From the NCBI RefSeq assembly GCF_004193175.1, contig NZ_SAUH01000001.1, positions 3,288,501 to 3,352,500 on the forward strand: a stretch of DNA of 64,000 nt, read 5' to 3'. The DNA comes from Streptomyces sp. RFCAC02 (GTDB lineage Bacteria; Actinomycetota; Actinomycetes; Streptomycetales; Streptomycetaceae). The notes below the pieces were generated by a model that saw only the letters and a program-made list of their open reading frames with translations, had not been told where the DNA came from and did no database searches. Positions within the stretch are counted from its first letter, which is position 1. Each line of letters begins with the position of its first letter. This document shows positions 7,596-16,865 of this stretch, one piece after another. The translations under genes were made by a program, and so were the position numbers.

Positions 7596-8255
7596 TCAGG
7601 CCGGGCCGGCCGTCAGGGTGCCGGCGTGTGCGGCGGCCAGGGCCGCGGCCGCCGCGCGGTCGGCCGCAGCCGTGTCCAGCGGGTCGCCCGAGACGAGGAA
7701 GGCGTAGTACAGGGGAGCGGAGACGGCGGTGATGACGCGGCGCGGGTCGGTGCCGGCGGGGAGTTCGCCCCTGGCCACCGCGTCGGTCACGCAGCCGGCC
7801 CACACGTCGATCCGCACGGCGTAGAACCGGCGCAGCGCCCGTTCCGCCTGCGCGTCGCACAGGGCGGCCGCCACCAGCGCGCGGAACAGCCGTCCCTGCC
7901 GGTCGTCGGTCAGGGTCTCCACGACGAGGCGCGCGTTGGCGCGCAGGTCGTCCGCGACCGAGCCGGTGTCGGCGCGCGGCTGGGACTGCTCGGCCATGTC
8001 CACGAGCAGGTCGGCGACCAGGCCCTCCGGGGTTCCCCAGCGGCGGTACACGGTGGTCTTGCCGACGCCCGCGCGCCGCGCGACCTCGGCGAGGTCGAGG
8101 CCGGCGAACCCCGCCTCGGACAGGAGGTCGCCGGCGGCCCGCAGCACGGCGTCACGGACGCGCGCCGTACGCCCCCCGGGCCGTACGGTGCCGGGCGCGG
8201 GCGGCACGGCACCGGTCGTCCCGGTGCTGTCGGTCGCCGTGTCGTCGGCGGGCAT
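7596..8255 (-). CDS. TetR/AcrR family transcriptional regulator
   Basis: 219 residues. After a Thr/Pro-rich N-terminal tail of about 28 residues comes a TetR DNA-binding domain (about 30-80): RVRDAVLRAAGDLLSEAGF, then EVARRAGVGKTTVYRRWGT. The TTVYRRW recognition helix belongs to the TetR branch whose C-terminal domain has a TetR_C-type fold, consistent with the DDLRANARLVVETL stretch. The ATG at 8255 is the first plausible start that keeps the normal length; the frame stays open upstream but translates low-complexity sequence. It is convergent with the TetR gene at 6968. The target is not evident. Confidence 0.85.
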   Translation of the reverse strand: MPADDTATDSTGTTGAVPPAPGTVRPGGRTARVRDAVLRAAGDLLSEAGFAGLDLAEVARRAGVGKTTVYRRWGTPEGLVADLLVDMAEQSQPRADTGSVADDLRANARLVVETLTDDRQGRLFRALVAAALCDAQAERALRRFYAVRIDVWAGCVTDAVARGELPAGTDPRRVITAVSAPLYYAFLVSGDPLDTAAADRAAAAALAAAHAGTLTAGPA

Positions 8256-8382
8256 GGCGTGCTCATCCCTGTGTCCCACCCGTCCATCCTGCCGCAGCCG
8301 CACGGCCGACCCCCCGCGAGGACGGGAACCGCACGCGCCGTGGTGAGGTCTTCCGGTACGCCGTACAGGCTGAGGTGATGCG

Positions 8383-8733
8383 GTGAGGGAAGAGGACTCC
8401 GCCGGGCGTGCCGTGGAGAGTGCGCTGGAGGCGTTCCCTACCGCTCGGCGGGTCATGGACGGTGCGTACCGGCTGCCGGACACGCCGGGGCTGCGGGAGG
8501 AGATCGGGGAACGGCTGGCCGGCCTCGTCGCCGGGAGCGTCGATCCGAGTGCCGTGGAGGACTGGGCGCTGCGGCGGATGGCGGGGGACGCGCCCGAGCT
8601 GCACGACGGCTCCGTGTGGACGGCGCTGGACCGGCTGGCCGGGGCCGGTCTGCGGGACGAGCGGGGCGGTCCGCTGCACTCCCGGGACGACTTCACCGCC
8701 TGGCTCGCGGACTACCGGGAGAACCGCGCCTGA
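8383..8733 (+). CDS. Small hypothetical protein
   Basis: 116 residues, soluble, mostly helical and acidic, with no Cys and no signal peptide. I do not recognise a family. The GTG at 8383 follows GAGGTGA at good spacing, which supports translation. It starts 127 bp from the divergent TetR gene, so it could be controlled by that regulator. It ends 183 bp before the RHS toxin gene and is probably a separate transcript. Confidence 0.6.
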   Translation: MREEDSAGRAVESALEAFPTARRVMDGAYRLPDTPGLREEIGERLAGLVAGSVDPSAVEDWALRRMAGDAPELHDGSVWTALDRLAGAGLRDERGGPLHSRDDFTAWLADYRENRA

Positions 8734-8916
8734 CACGGCCGGTTCCGCAAGCAAACAGCCGCGTGCGTGGGCGGACCGTTGTGCCTGTAATCTCATGCGT
8801 CACACCGATGGCCGCCCACTCCTTCGGCCCGGCACGGCGATCCCCACCGCGCGGACGCGGTCAAGTCTCCGGATCCGGCGCGGAGTCCCGGCCATGGACG
8901 GACAGGGAGTTTCCTC

Positions 8917-11900
8917 GTGGGGCGTGCTTCTGACTGGAGTCCGGTCGGGATGGAGTCGGATCCGACCCCCGGGAATCCGGACGAGGTCCGGACGCTTGCG
9001 GATGATTTGCAGACGTTTGCCGACGGTGTCGGTGAGGCGCTGGGGAAGATCCGGGGGCTTGCCGGGGATCGTGCGGTGCAGGACTGGTCGGGGTTGTCGG
9101 CTGATGCGTTCCGGGACGAGTTCGACGGTGTTCCGGAGAATCTGACCAAGCTGCAGGACTCGTACGACCTGTGTGCGCAGGCGTTGCAGACGTATTGGCC
9201 GAAGCTGGAGACGGCGCAGGGGGATGCGGATCGTGCGCTGGAGCGTGCGATCGCCGCGCAGGCCGATCTGACGGCGGCGCAGAGCGCTTTGGGTGATGCG
9301 CAGGATTGGGTGTCGCGTGCGGGGGATGAGGCGGACCGTTTGGAGCGTGAGGGGGAGGGTGCGGAGCCGCCGGACGATGCCGAGGTGCGTGCTGCGACGC
9401 GTGATCGGCAGGCGGCGCAGCAGGCGCAGGAGTCTGCTCAGGGGCGGGTGGACGACGCGCAGGGCCGTCTCGATGCCGCCCGCCAGTTGGCGGAGCAGGC
9501 GCGGGAGATGCGGGAGGAGGCGGCACGGAACGCGGCCCGTGACATCGACGAGGCGTCCGACGCCGGTATCCAGAACCGCAAGTGGTGGGAAGACGCGATC
9601 CACTGGGTGACGGAGAACTGGGACACCATCGTCGACGTCTGCAAGGTGGTCGTCGCGGTCCTGGGGATCGTCGTGATGATCATCGGCGGCCCGCTCACCT
9701 GGGTGGTCCTCGCCGCCGCCCTCGTCGTCCTCGCCGACACATTGATCAAATACGGCCAGGGCAGGGCGGGTCTCCTCGATGTGGCGTTCGCCGGCCTGGA
9801 CTGCATCCCCGGGATGAAGGGCCTCACCACCCTCGGCGGCCTCGCCCGGGGCCTGAAGGGCGGCCTCGCCGCCGCCCGCACCGGCATGCGCGGCCTCCGC
9901 CAGGGCGCCCTCGGCCTCGGCCGCCGCACCCGGGGCCGCGGCATCCCCATGAACGGCCGCACCGTCTGCGGCGACCCGGTCGACGCGGCCACCGGCGAGC
10001 TGCTCATGTCCGCCGTCGACCTGGACCTTCCGGGTGTCCTGCCCCTGGTCGTCGAACGCCACCACATATCCGGCTACCGGTACGGCCGCTCGTTCGGCAC
10101 CTCCTGGGCATCCACGCTCGACCAGCGTCTCGTCCTGGACGAGCACGGCGCCCGGCTGTTCACGGCGGACGGCATGGTCCTGGTGTACCCGCGCCCGACG
10201 CCGGACGGAGAACCCGTCATGCCCGTCGAGGGGCCGCGGTGGGGCCTGTCCTGGGACGGCGGACCGGGATCACCCCTGACGGTCCGGTGCGGCGCCTCGG
10301 GGCGCACACTGCAGTTCGCCCCCACTCCCGGCCGTCCGGGCGCGGAGCTTCCGCTCACCGTCGTCACCGACCGGAACGGCAACCACCTGCGGTTCCGCTA
10401 CGACGAGGCCGGCTGCCCCTCCGCCATCGAACACTCCGGCGGGTACCGCGTCGGCGTGGTGACCACGCGGGGGAGTGTCACCGCGCTGCGTCTCCTCAGC
10501 GCCCCGGACGAACCCCTGATCACCGCGTACGAGTTCGACGACGCCGGATCCCTGTCCGCCGTCCGCAACTCCTCCGGTCTCCCGCTGCGACTCACCTACG
10601 ACGACCGGTCCCGGCTCGTGCGGTGGGAGGACCGGAACGGCTACTGGTACGCGTACGAGTACGACGCCGAGGGCCGCTGCGTGTTCAACACCGGCACCGA
10701 CCGCGTCCTGGAGTACCGGTACGCGTACGACACGGAGAACCACCGGACCGTCGTCACGGACTCCCTGGGCCACGACACGGTCTACCAGTTCAACGACTCC
10801 TACCAGCTCATCGCCGAGACCGATCCCCTCGGCAACACCACCACCCGCGAGTGGGACCGCTACGACCGCCTCCAGACCGTCACCGACCCGCTCGGCCGCA
10901 CGACACGCCATGCGTACGACGAGCGGGGCAACGTCACCGTCCTGACCCGCCCCGACGGTGCGGAGATACGTTTCCGCCACAACGCGCTCGACCTCCCCAC
11001 CGAGACCGTCGAGGCCGACGGGACGACCTGGTCGCAGGAGTACGACGCCGCGGGCAACCGCACGGCTCTCGTGGACCCGGCCGGCAACCGCACGCGGTTC
11101 ACCCACCACCCCGGAGGCGGCCCCGCGTCCGTCACCGACCCGCTGGGCCGCACGCTGCTCGTCACCTGTGACGCCGCCGGACTCCCGGTGGCCGTCACGG
11201 ATCCGCTCGGCGCGGCCACGCGCTTCGTGCGGGACGCCTTCGGCCGGGTCACCGAGCACCACGACCCGCTGGGCGGGACGCGGATCCTCTCCTGGACGGT
11301 CGAGGGCAAGCCGCTGCGGGAGGTGGACCCGTCGGGCGGCGAGCGCCGCTGGGAGTGGGACGGCGAGGGCAACTGCCTCTCCCACACCGACGCGGCGGGC
11401 GGCGTCACGCGCTCGCTGTACGGCGCCTTCGACCTCCCCGTCGCCCACGAGGGGCCGGACGGCGCCCGCTGCACGGTGGAGCGTGACACCGAGCTGCGCA
11501 TCACGCGCATCACCGACCCGGCGGGCCGTACGTGGGACTACCGGCACGACGCGGCGGGACGCGTCATCGCCGAATCGGACTTCGACGGCAGGGTCACCCG
11601 CTTCGAACACGACGCGGCCGGGCAGGTCGTCGCCCGCACGAACGCCGCCGGGCAGACCGTCCGCTACCGCTACGACGCCGTCGGCGGCCTGACAGCCCGT
11701 GTCCTGCCCGACGGCCGTACCACCACCTACGCCCGCGACGCGGCCGGACGGACCGTCCACGCCGTGGCGCCCGGTGTGGACCTGCGCCGCTCCTACGACG
11801 CGCTGGGCCGGCTCATCGGCGAGACGGTCAACGGCCGGACGGTCAGCGTGACGTACGACCCGGCGGGACAGCCCGTCTCCCGGACGACTCCCCGCGGACA

Positions 11901-13395
11901 CACCAGCACATGGGACTACGACGGTGCCGGCAACCCGGTCCGGCTCAGCTCGGACGGGCGGGAGCTGACGTTCGGGCGGGACGCGCTGGGCCGCGAGGTG
12001 ACCCGCGACGTCGGCGGCTTCCTGCGGGGCGAGCAGGAGTGGGACGCCGCCGGCCGGCTCGTGGGCCGGCGGCTGTCCCGCGCCGGGATGCCGGGGGACG
12101 CCGCGCACCACCGCTGGGCCTACCGTGCGGACGGCCACCCCACCGCGGTCACCGACCCCGCGGGCACGACGAGCTTCCGCCTCGACCCCGCCGGCCGTGT
12201 CCTGACGGTGGCGGGGGCGCGGGGCGACGAGCGGTACGACTACGACGCGGCGGGGAACCAGACCGCCGCGCACTGGTCCGCCGGTGCCGCCGAGACGCCC
12301 GCCACCGGCGTACGGGAGTACCGGGGGACGCTCCTGACACGTGCCGGCGGCGTCCAATACACGTACGACGCCGCGGGGCGCACCGTCATGCGCGCGGTGA
12401 AGCGGCTGTCGCGCGAGCCGGACGTGTGGCACTACACCTGGGACGAGGAGGACCGCCTCACCGGGGTCGTCACACCGGACGGAACCGCGTGGCGCTACCT
12501 GTACGACCCGTTCGGCCGGCGCGTCGCGAAGGAGCGCCTCGGCGCGGACGGGACCCCCGTCGCCCGGACCGACTTCACCTGGCTCGACGCCGTTCTCGTC
12601 GAACAGACCGCATCGGGCGGCGAGGACGACGGGACCACCGTCACCTGGGACCACGACGGGCTGCACCCGGTCGCCCAGACCGAACGCGCGGACGACGGCA
12701 TCGATCGCCGGTTCTACGCCATCGTCACCGACCTGGTGGGCATGCCCACCGAACTGATCGCGGAGGACGGCTCGACGGCGTGGCGGGGCGGCACGTCCCT
12801 GTGGGGCGCCGCCGCGGCGGGGGGCGGCACGCCCCTGCGCTTCCCGGGCCAGTACGCCGACGAGGAGACCGGGTGGTACTACAACCACCAGCGGCATTAC
12901 GACCCGGCCACGGGCCGCTACGTGACGCCCGATCCGCTCGGCCTGGCCCCGCAGCCGAACCCCTACACGTATCCGCACAATCCGCAGGTGTGGTGCGATC
13001 CGCTGGGTCTCACCCCGTGCGGCAACGGCATCATCTCGACGTCGCAGACGGTCGAGCAGAACCTCGCCTCCATCACCGCCCGCGCGTTCGGTGACGGCTT
13101 CAACGGTCTGTACCACCCGGTCACACGCCAGTTGGAAGCCTGGCTCAGCAGTGAGCCCGGCGCTCTCGTCAGACGGAACGGCGGGCACGGGCAGGTCAAC
13201 GCGAGGGTGTTCGAATGGTCGGTGGAGACGGTGGCCTTCACCGCCATCCGCGCCGAGGGAGGACTGAGAGTGGGCTGGCACTCCGTGAGCGTCAACTGGC
13301 GGCACTTCGGGGACCCGGCCGCGCCGGTGGAACACCGTGAGGCGATCATCGAGACGCTGGAGGCCATCACGGGCCTCCCGGTGATACGGGAGTGA
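8917..13395 (+). CDS. RHS-repeat polymorphic toxin with T7SS-type N-terminus
   Basis: 1,492 residues. The N-terminus carries SDPTPGNPDEVRTLADDL and a WxG-like YW/DWSG helical region (about 15-230, coiled-coil rich), resembling the T7SS signal/LXG-like domain of actinobacterial toxins. A hydrophobic hairpin spans about 238-278. A DUF6531 element (CGDPVDAATGELLMS) lies at about 348, followed by about 20 YD/RHS repeats (about 480-1270). The RHS core GQYADEETGWYYN and YDPATGRYVTPDPLGL sits at about 1310-1343, and the closing CDPLGLTPC at about 1369 marks the toxin boundary. The last 124 residues are a variable toxin tip I cannot name. The GTG at 8917 follows GGGAG. The first 640 bases use G/T-ending codons unlike the rest, suggesting exchange of the N-terminal module. 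An immunity candidate follows at once. Confidence 0.9.
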   Translation: MGRASDWSPVGMESDPTPGNPDEVRTLADDLQTFADGVGEALGKIRGLAGDRAVQDWSGLSADAFRDEFDGVPENLTKLQDSYDLCAQALQTYWPKLETAQGDADRALERAIAAQADLTAAQSALGDAQDWVSRAGDEADRLEREGEGAEPPDDAEVRAATRDRQAAQQAQESAQGRVDDAQGRLDAARQLAEQAREMREEAARNAARDIDEASDAGIQNRKWWEDAIHWVTENWDTIVDVCKVVVAVLGIVVMIIGGPLTWVVLAAALVVLADTLIKYGQGRAGLLDVAFAGLDCIPGMKGLTTLGGLARGLKGGLAAARTGMRGLRQGALGLGRRTRGRGIPMNGRTVCGDPVDAATGELLMSAVDLDLPGVLPLVVERHHISGYRYGRSFGTSWASTLDQRLVLDEHGARLFTADGMVLVYPRPTPDGEPVMPVEGPRWGLSWDGGPGSPLTVRCGASGRTLQFAPTPGRPGAELPLTVVTDRNGNHLRFRYDEAGCPSAIEHSGGYRVGVVTTRGSVTALRLLSAPDEPLITAYEFDDAGSLSAVRNSSGLPLRLTYDDRSRLVRWEDRNGYWYAYEYDAEGRCVFNTGTDRVLEYRYAYDTENHRTVVTDSLGHDTVYQFNDSYQLIAETDPLGNTTTREWDRYDRLQTVTDPLGRTTRHAYDERGNVTVLTRPDGAEIRFRHNALDLPTETVEADGTTWSQEYDAAGNRTALVDPAGNRTRFTHHPGGGPASVTDPLGRTLLVTCDAAGLPVAVTDPLGAATRFVRDAFGRVTEHHDPLGGTRILSWTVEGKPLREVDPSGGERRWEWDGEGNCLSHTDAAGGVTRSLYGAFDLPVAHEGPDGARCTVERDTELRITRITDPAGRTWDYRHDAAGRVIAESDFDGRVTRFEHDAAGQVVARTNAAGQTVRYRYDAVGGLTARVLPDGRTTTYARDAAGRTVHAVAPGVDLRRSYDALGRLIGETVNGRTVSVTYDPAGQPVSRTTPRGHTSTWDYDGAGNPVRLSSDGRELTFGRDALGREVTRDVGGFLRGEQEWDAAGRLVGRRLSRAGMPGDAAHHRWAYRADGHPTAVTDPAGTTSFRLDPAGRVLTVAGARGDERYDYDAAGNQTAAHWSAGAAETPATGVREYRGTLLTRAGGVQYTYDAAGRTVMRAVKRLSREPDVWHYTWDEEDRLTGVVTPDGTAWRYLYDPFGRRVAKERLGADGTPVARTDFTWLDAVLVEQTASGGEDDGTTVTWDHDGLHPVAQTERADDGIDRRFYAIVTDLVGMPTELIAEDGSTAWRGGTSLWGAAAAGGGTPLRFPGQYADEETGWYYNHQRHYDPATGRYVTPDPLGLAPQPNPYTYPHNPQVWCDPLGLTPCGNGIISTSQTVEQNLASITARAFGDGFNGLYHPVTRQLEAWLSSEPGALVRRNGGHGQVNARVFEWSVETVAFTAIRAEGGLRVGWHSVSVNWRHFGDPAAPVEHREAIIETLEAITGLPVIRE

Positions 13396-13397
13396 CC

Positions 13398-13838
13398 ATG
13401 CCGGAGCGGAGTCCCGGAATCGTCGTCGGCGGGCTGCCGCTCCCCCCTGCTCTGGTGGCCCGTGTCCGTGCCGGGTCGTGGGTCGCGCCGCGCGCGGACG
13501 ACCCGGTGTACCGGGCCGTCTTCCACGACGACGCGGAATCGCCGCTCTTCTACGACGAGGCGAAGCTGCTCGCCGAGAACGCGTCCTGGCAGCGGCTGTC
13601 CGCCGCCGGGGAGTTCGGCGGCCCGCAGCACGGCGACCCCGGGTTCGACCCGGCGCGGTCGGTCGTGATCGGCGACCTGGGTCCTGACAGGCCCGTCGTG
13701 CTGGACTACCGCGGGTCCGCGGAGACGCCGCGTGTGCTGTACCTGGGGCCGGCGGGCTGGGCCGGGATCGCGGCGAGCGCCGAGGAGCTGATCGCCCGCC
13801 TGTACCCGGACGACGGGAGTCACCCGCCCCGGAGATGA
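13398..13838 (+). CDS. Probable immunity protein, SMI1/KNR4 (SUKH)-like
   Basis: 146 residues lying directly behind the RHS toxin. The motif VVIGDLGPDRPVVLDYR, then PRVLYLGPAGW and the closing SAEELIARLY, match the SMI1/KNR4 (SUKH) superfamily, a common immunity fold for polymorphic toxins. It should bind and block the toxin tip of the preceding gene (inference from order). A GTG at 13392 overlaps the toxin stop, but the ATG at 13398 is preferred because GGGAG (13388-13392) would then serve as the ribosome site. Its last 19 bases overlap the convergent acyltransferase gene. Confidence 0.78.
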   Translation: MPERSPGIVVGGLPLPPALVARVRAGSWVAPRADDPVYRAVFHDDAESPLFYDEAKLLAENASWQRLSAAGEFGGPQHGDPGFDPARSVVIGDLGPDRPVVLDYRGSAETPRVLYLGPAGWAGIAASAEELIARLYPDDGSHPPRR

Positions 13839-14632
13839 CGGGCGCCGTCGGACGCCGGAGGGGTCGGGGGCGGTGTGCGCAGGGGCGGTTCCCAGCCGCC
13901 GTCCGGGGTCCAGCGGCGCACGACGCGTGCCGGTACGCCCGCGGCGACCGCGTGGTCCGGCACCTCGCCCCGCACCACCGCGCCGGCCGCGACCACCGCG
14001 TTCCGGCCGACCGCGCTGCCGGGCAGGATCACCGCGCCCGTCCCGATCCAGCTCCCCGCGCCGATCGTCACCGGAGCCATGCGCGGCCACTGCACGCCGA
14101 CGGGCCGGTGCGGGTCGTCGTAACTGTGGTTCGTGGACGTGATGTAGACGTACGGCCCGATCCAGCAGTCGTCGCCGATCGTGACGGCCCGGTCCGCGAC
14201 CACGTGGCCGCCGCGCCCGATCACGACGCCGTCGCCGATCCGCAGGACCGGGTCGGGGCCGAGGTCGAGGCCGGGCACCAGGCCCGCGGTGAGCGTGACG
14301 TGCTCGCCGATGACGCAGTGCGCGCCCAGGCGGATCCACGGCTCGCCGAAGACCGTGCCCTGGGGGAACGCCAGCCGCGTGCCGGGGCCGATCGCCCCGA
14401 ACCGCAGTCCGGCCGTGTGCTCGGCCGTCACCGCGCCCGCGTCGCGTGCGAAGCGCAGCGCCGCGTGGACGGCGCGGTGCGCGGTACGGCGCCGCCAGGC
14501 CGCCAGTGCGCGGGGTATCAGGGGCACCGGGTCACGGTACACAGCGCGTGCGAACGGTGAACGGTCGGAATACGGCGCGGGACCGATCGGGTTCGTTGTG
14601 GTCAACGTCACACTCGTTGCCGGAGGTGTCAA
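13820..14632 (-). CDS. Hexapeptide-repeat (left-handed beta-helix) acyltransferase
   Basis: About 270 residues from the TTG at 14632. From about residue 75 onward there are hexapeptide turns (IRLGAHCVIGEHVTLTAG, VVIGRGGHVVADRAVTIG). The catalytic-site-like stretch is TSTNHSYDDPHRPVG, and the closing turns are GSWIGTGAVILPGSAVGRN and AGVPARVVRR. This is the CysE/LacA/NodL/WbbJ-type transferase layout that uses acetyl-CoA; NHSYDD with its His is the usual active-site loop. The acceptor is unknown, perhaps a surface sugar. The start is uncertain: GTG codons at 14611 and 14542 are alternatives and none has a clear ribosome site. It overlaps the immunity gene tail to tail. Confidence 0.82.
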   Translation of the reverse strand: MTPPATSVTLTTTNPIGPAPYSDRSPFARAVYRDPVPLIPRALAAWRRRTAHRAVHAALRFARDAGAVTAEHTAGLRFGAIGPGTRLAFPQGTVFGEPWIRLGAHCVIGEHVTLTAGLVPGLDLGPDPVLRIGDGVVIGRGGHVVADRAVTIGDDCWIGPYVYITSTNHSYDDPHRPVGVQWPRMAPVTIGAGSWIGTGAVILPGSAVGRNAVVAAGAVVRGEVPDHAVAAGVPARVVRRWTPDGGWEPPLRTPPPTPPASDGARHLRGG

Positions 14633-14964
14633 TTCCGGAAACGACCGTTCCGTCGCTTCTCGATCGCGTCCGCAATGAAAGTGAGACTTTCAACCAGGAC
14701 CAACGGCCCTAGCCTGGTGCGCGTCCCCTCGCACCACGTCGGAGCCACGTCCATGTCGCCTGCCTTCGTCCGTCCGTCCGCACAGCCGCCTCCGCCGGCG
14801 GCCCGCAGACCGGCCGGGCACCACAGGTTTCAGAGCTTTCCTTGAGCTTCTTCCGTTCCGCGCGCCCGGATAGTCGGAAATCCGTACCCGTACGTGGAAC
14901 ACCGTCAGGTCGCCGCTCTCCGCAGTCCCGCGTATGCGCACAGAGGGTTCGTTGGAGCACATCA
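14633..14964. other. Intergenic region between acyltransferase and ECF sigma genes
   Basis: A 332-bp divergent gap. I see no convincing gene in it. It holds the perfect inverted repeat at 14676-14692 and a looser one at about 14695-14720 (ACCAGG ... CCTGGT). GGAG-type sequence just before 14965 serves the sigma gene. No clear ECF-type promoter could be assigned by eye. Confidence 0.5.
14676..14692. promoter_or_regulatory. Perfect inverted repeat, candidate regulator site
   Basis: TGAAAGT-GAG-ACTTTCA: 7-base arms around a 3-base centre, AT-rich against a GC-rich background. It lies between the acyltransferase start and the divergent ECF sigma gene, so it may be an operator for either; the regulator is unknown. 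Confidence 0.5.
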
Positions 14965-15507
14965 ATGACCACCGCCACCCAAGCGACTTCCCCCGACATC
15001 CCGATACGCCGCCCCGCCGGACTCCCGGCGGCCGAGCGGTATCGCGACCGTCTCCTCCGCTACGTCCTCCGCCTGACGGCGGGTGACTCCCACCGCGCGG
15101 AGGACATCGTGCAGGAGACGATGCTCAGGGCGTGGCTCGCCGACTCACGACGGGCGGGCGACGGGGACGACGAGCGCCTCGCCGCGTGGCTCCACACCGT
15201 GGCCCGCAACCTCGCCATCGACGCCCACCGCCGCGACCGCGCCCTGCCCGCCGGCATGGTGCCGTCCCCGCTGCTCAAACAGCCCGCCGACGGCACCGAG
15301 ATGGCCGACCGTGTCGCCGACCGCATGCTGGTCACCGCCGCGTTGGCCCGCCTCACCCCCGAACACCGCGCCGTACTCGTCCACATCCACCTCCACGGCC
15401 GTTCCGGCGCGGAGGCCGCGCGCGACCTCGGCATACCGCAAGGTACGGTCAAGTCGCGCGTGCACTATGCCCTGTCAGCCCTGCGGCGGGAGATCCGAGC
15501 GGCATGA
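14965..15507 (+). CDS. ECF RNA polymerase sigma factor
   Basis: 180 residues. Region 2 (about 25-95) contains RYRDRLLRYVLRL, HRAEDIVQETMLRAW and the conserved WLHTVARNLAIDAHRR. Region 4 (about 125-178) contains LARLTPEHRAVLVHIHLHG and GIPQGTVKSRVHYAL. There is no N-terminal or C-terminal extension, and no zinc anti-sigma gene sits beside it. Instead its stop overlaps the start of the membrane protein gene (ATGA), and the EccC-like ATPase follows. The operon position suggests it drives its own secretion locus and that the coupled membrane protein could act as its anti-sigma factor (inference). The ATG at 14965 follows TTGGAG. Confidence 0.9.
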   Translation: MTTATQATSPDIPIRRPAGLPAAERYRDRLLRYVLRLTAGDSHRAEDIVQETMLRAWLADSRRAGDGDDERLAAWLHTVARNLAIDAHRRDRALPAGMVPSPLLKQPADGTEMADRVADRMLVTAALARLTPEHRAVLVHIHLHGRSGAEAARDLGIPQGTVKSRVHYALSALRREIRAA

Positions 15508-16838
15508 GGAACACGGACCCCTTCGAGTTCATATCGCAGCACCGGGACACCATCTTCCGGGTGGCCGGTGTGCTGGCCGCCCTGCTGATCGTGTTCCTGA
15601 TCATCCGCTGGCTCGCCATGCGCCAGGGCGGCTGGGCCGCGGCGACGCGGCGCGTGAAGCGGGAGTTCGCCGTCACCGGCGCCGCGTTCGCCGCCCCGTT
15701 CCGCGCCTGGTCGCGCCACCGCAAGGCGCTGACGCTGCTGGTCCGGGGCCTGCGCACGCCCGCCACCTGGCGTGACGCCGAACGGGCCGTCGCCGCCGCC
15801 CGGCACGCCGCCGCCTCCGTCGGCGCCACGCCGTACGCCGTCCTCGTCGACGACGAGACCGCCACCGTGCTGCTCGCCGGCCGCGACGTGCCCGAGCCCG
15901 CCGACGGCCCGTGGTGGCACGACCCCGACGACGGCCCCGACCACTGGACCATCGCCCGTCAGGACCTGCCGCCCGTCGTGCCCGTCCCCGACCTGCCGTA
16001 CCCCGTCCTCGTCGCGGTCGGCGAGAGCGGCGGGTGCTGCGCGTTCCTCGACGTCGCGACCGGCCCGGCCCTCCTCACCGTCGAGGGCGAGCGCCGCGCC
16101 GCCGCCGCGCTGCACCAGGCCGTCGCCGCGCAGCTCGACGCCCGCCTGCCGGACGGCCAGGTCGTCGTCGCCGAGAACGTCCACCGGGCGTACGCCGGGA
16201 CGCCCATCCGCACCGCCTACCGCACCGCCCGCGACCTGCCGCACGTCCTCGGCATCGCGCCCGTCCTCGTCACGACCGAGCTGCCGGACCCGCTGCCGCC
16301 GGAACTGGCCGAATCCCCCGACGTGTCGCCGGGACCCCGGATCCTCCTGCGCGGCACCGGACGCGGCCACCGCCGCAGCCTCCTGACCGACCGGCACGGC
16401 ACGATCACCCTCCTCGGCACCCCGCTCGTCCTCGGCGGCAACGCGCTGGCCCGCGCCATCGCCCGCGTCCTGCCGGACCTGCCGCCCGTCCTGCCGCCCG
16501 CCCCGCCCACCGGCGGCGTGACGGTGCGCCCGGAGCGCGCGTTCGCCGAGCTGGACGAGGACGAGGAGGCCGTCGCCCTCGCCGGTGAGGACGCCGAGGA
16601 GACCTGGGCCGCCCCGGCCGGCGCCGGCACCCGCCCCCCGGCCGCCGAGCGCGACGACGCGTACGAGGAGGAGCGCGAGGAAGCGCCCGCACGCGAGGCC
16701 GCGCCCGAGGAGTACGGCGAAGAAGCCCGCGAGGAGGAACGGAAGGCCGGGTCCGCCGCCCGCCGCCGGCGTACCCGCAAGCCCGCCGGAACCCCCGCCG
16801 CGCCGTCCCCCCGCACCTCCCCCACCCCCCGTCCCTGA
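15504..16838 (+). CDS. Single-pass membrane protein coupled to ECF sigma and EccC-like genes
   Basis: 444 residues. A short N-terminus leads to one strong membrane helix (about 17-38, VAGVLAALLIVFLIIRW). A basic helical stretch follows, then a mixed alpha/beta domain of about 250 residues with no motif I can name, then a low-complexity Glu/Arg-rich tail (about 350-444). It overlaps the sigma stop by 4 bases and precedes the ATPase gene by 27 bases, so all three form one operon. The single helix with a large soluble domain recalls accessory membrane components of actinobacterial T7SS (EccE/EccB-like in topology only). An anti-sigma role is an alternative. I do not recognise the family. Confidence 0.75.
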   Translation: MRNTDPFEFISQHRDTIFRVAGVLAALLIVFLIIRWLAMRQGGWAAATRRVKREFAVTGAAFAAPFRAWSRHRKALTLLVRGLRTPATWRDAERAVAAARHAAASVGATPYAVLVDDETATVLLAGRDVPEPADGPWWHDPDDGPDHWTIARQDLPPVVPVPDLPYPVLVAVGESGGCCAFLDVATGPALLTVEGERRAAAALHQAVAAQLDARLPDGQVVVAENVHRAYAGTPIRTAYRTARDLPHVLGIAPVLVTTELPDPLPPELAESPDVSPGPRILLRGTGRGHRRSLLTDRHGTITLLGTPLVLGGNALARAIARVLPDLPPVLPPAPPTGGVTVRPERAFAELDEDEEAVALAGEDAEETWAAPAGAGTRPPAAERDDAYEEEREEAPAREAAPEEYGEEAREEERKAGSAARRRRTRKPAGTPAAPSPRTSPTPRP

Positions 16839-16865
16839 CCCCACCGACCCCCGGTTGGACCGCCT

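Noticed and set aside
10270..13335. Long antisense frame opposite the RHS gene
   Set aside because: The sense frame has unmistakable YD repeats and RHS core; the antisense translation has no family features.
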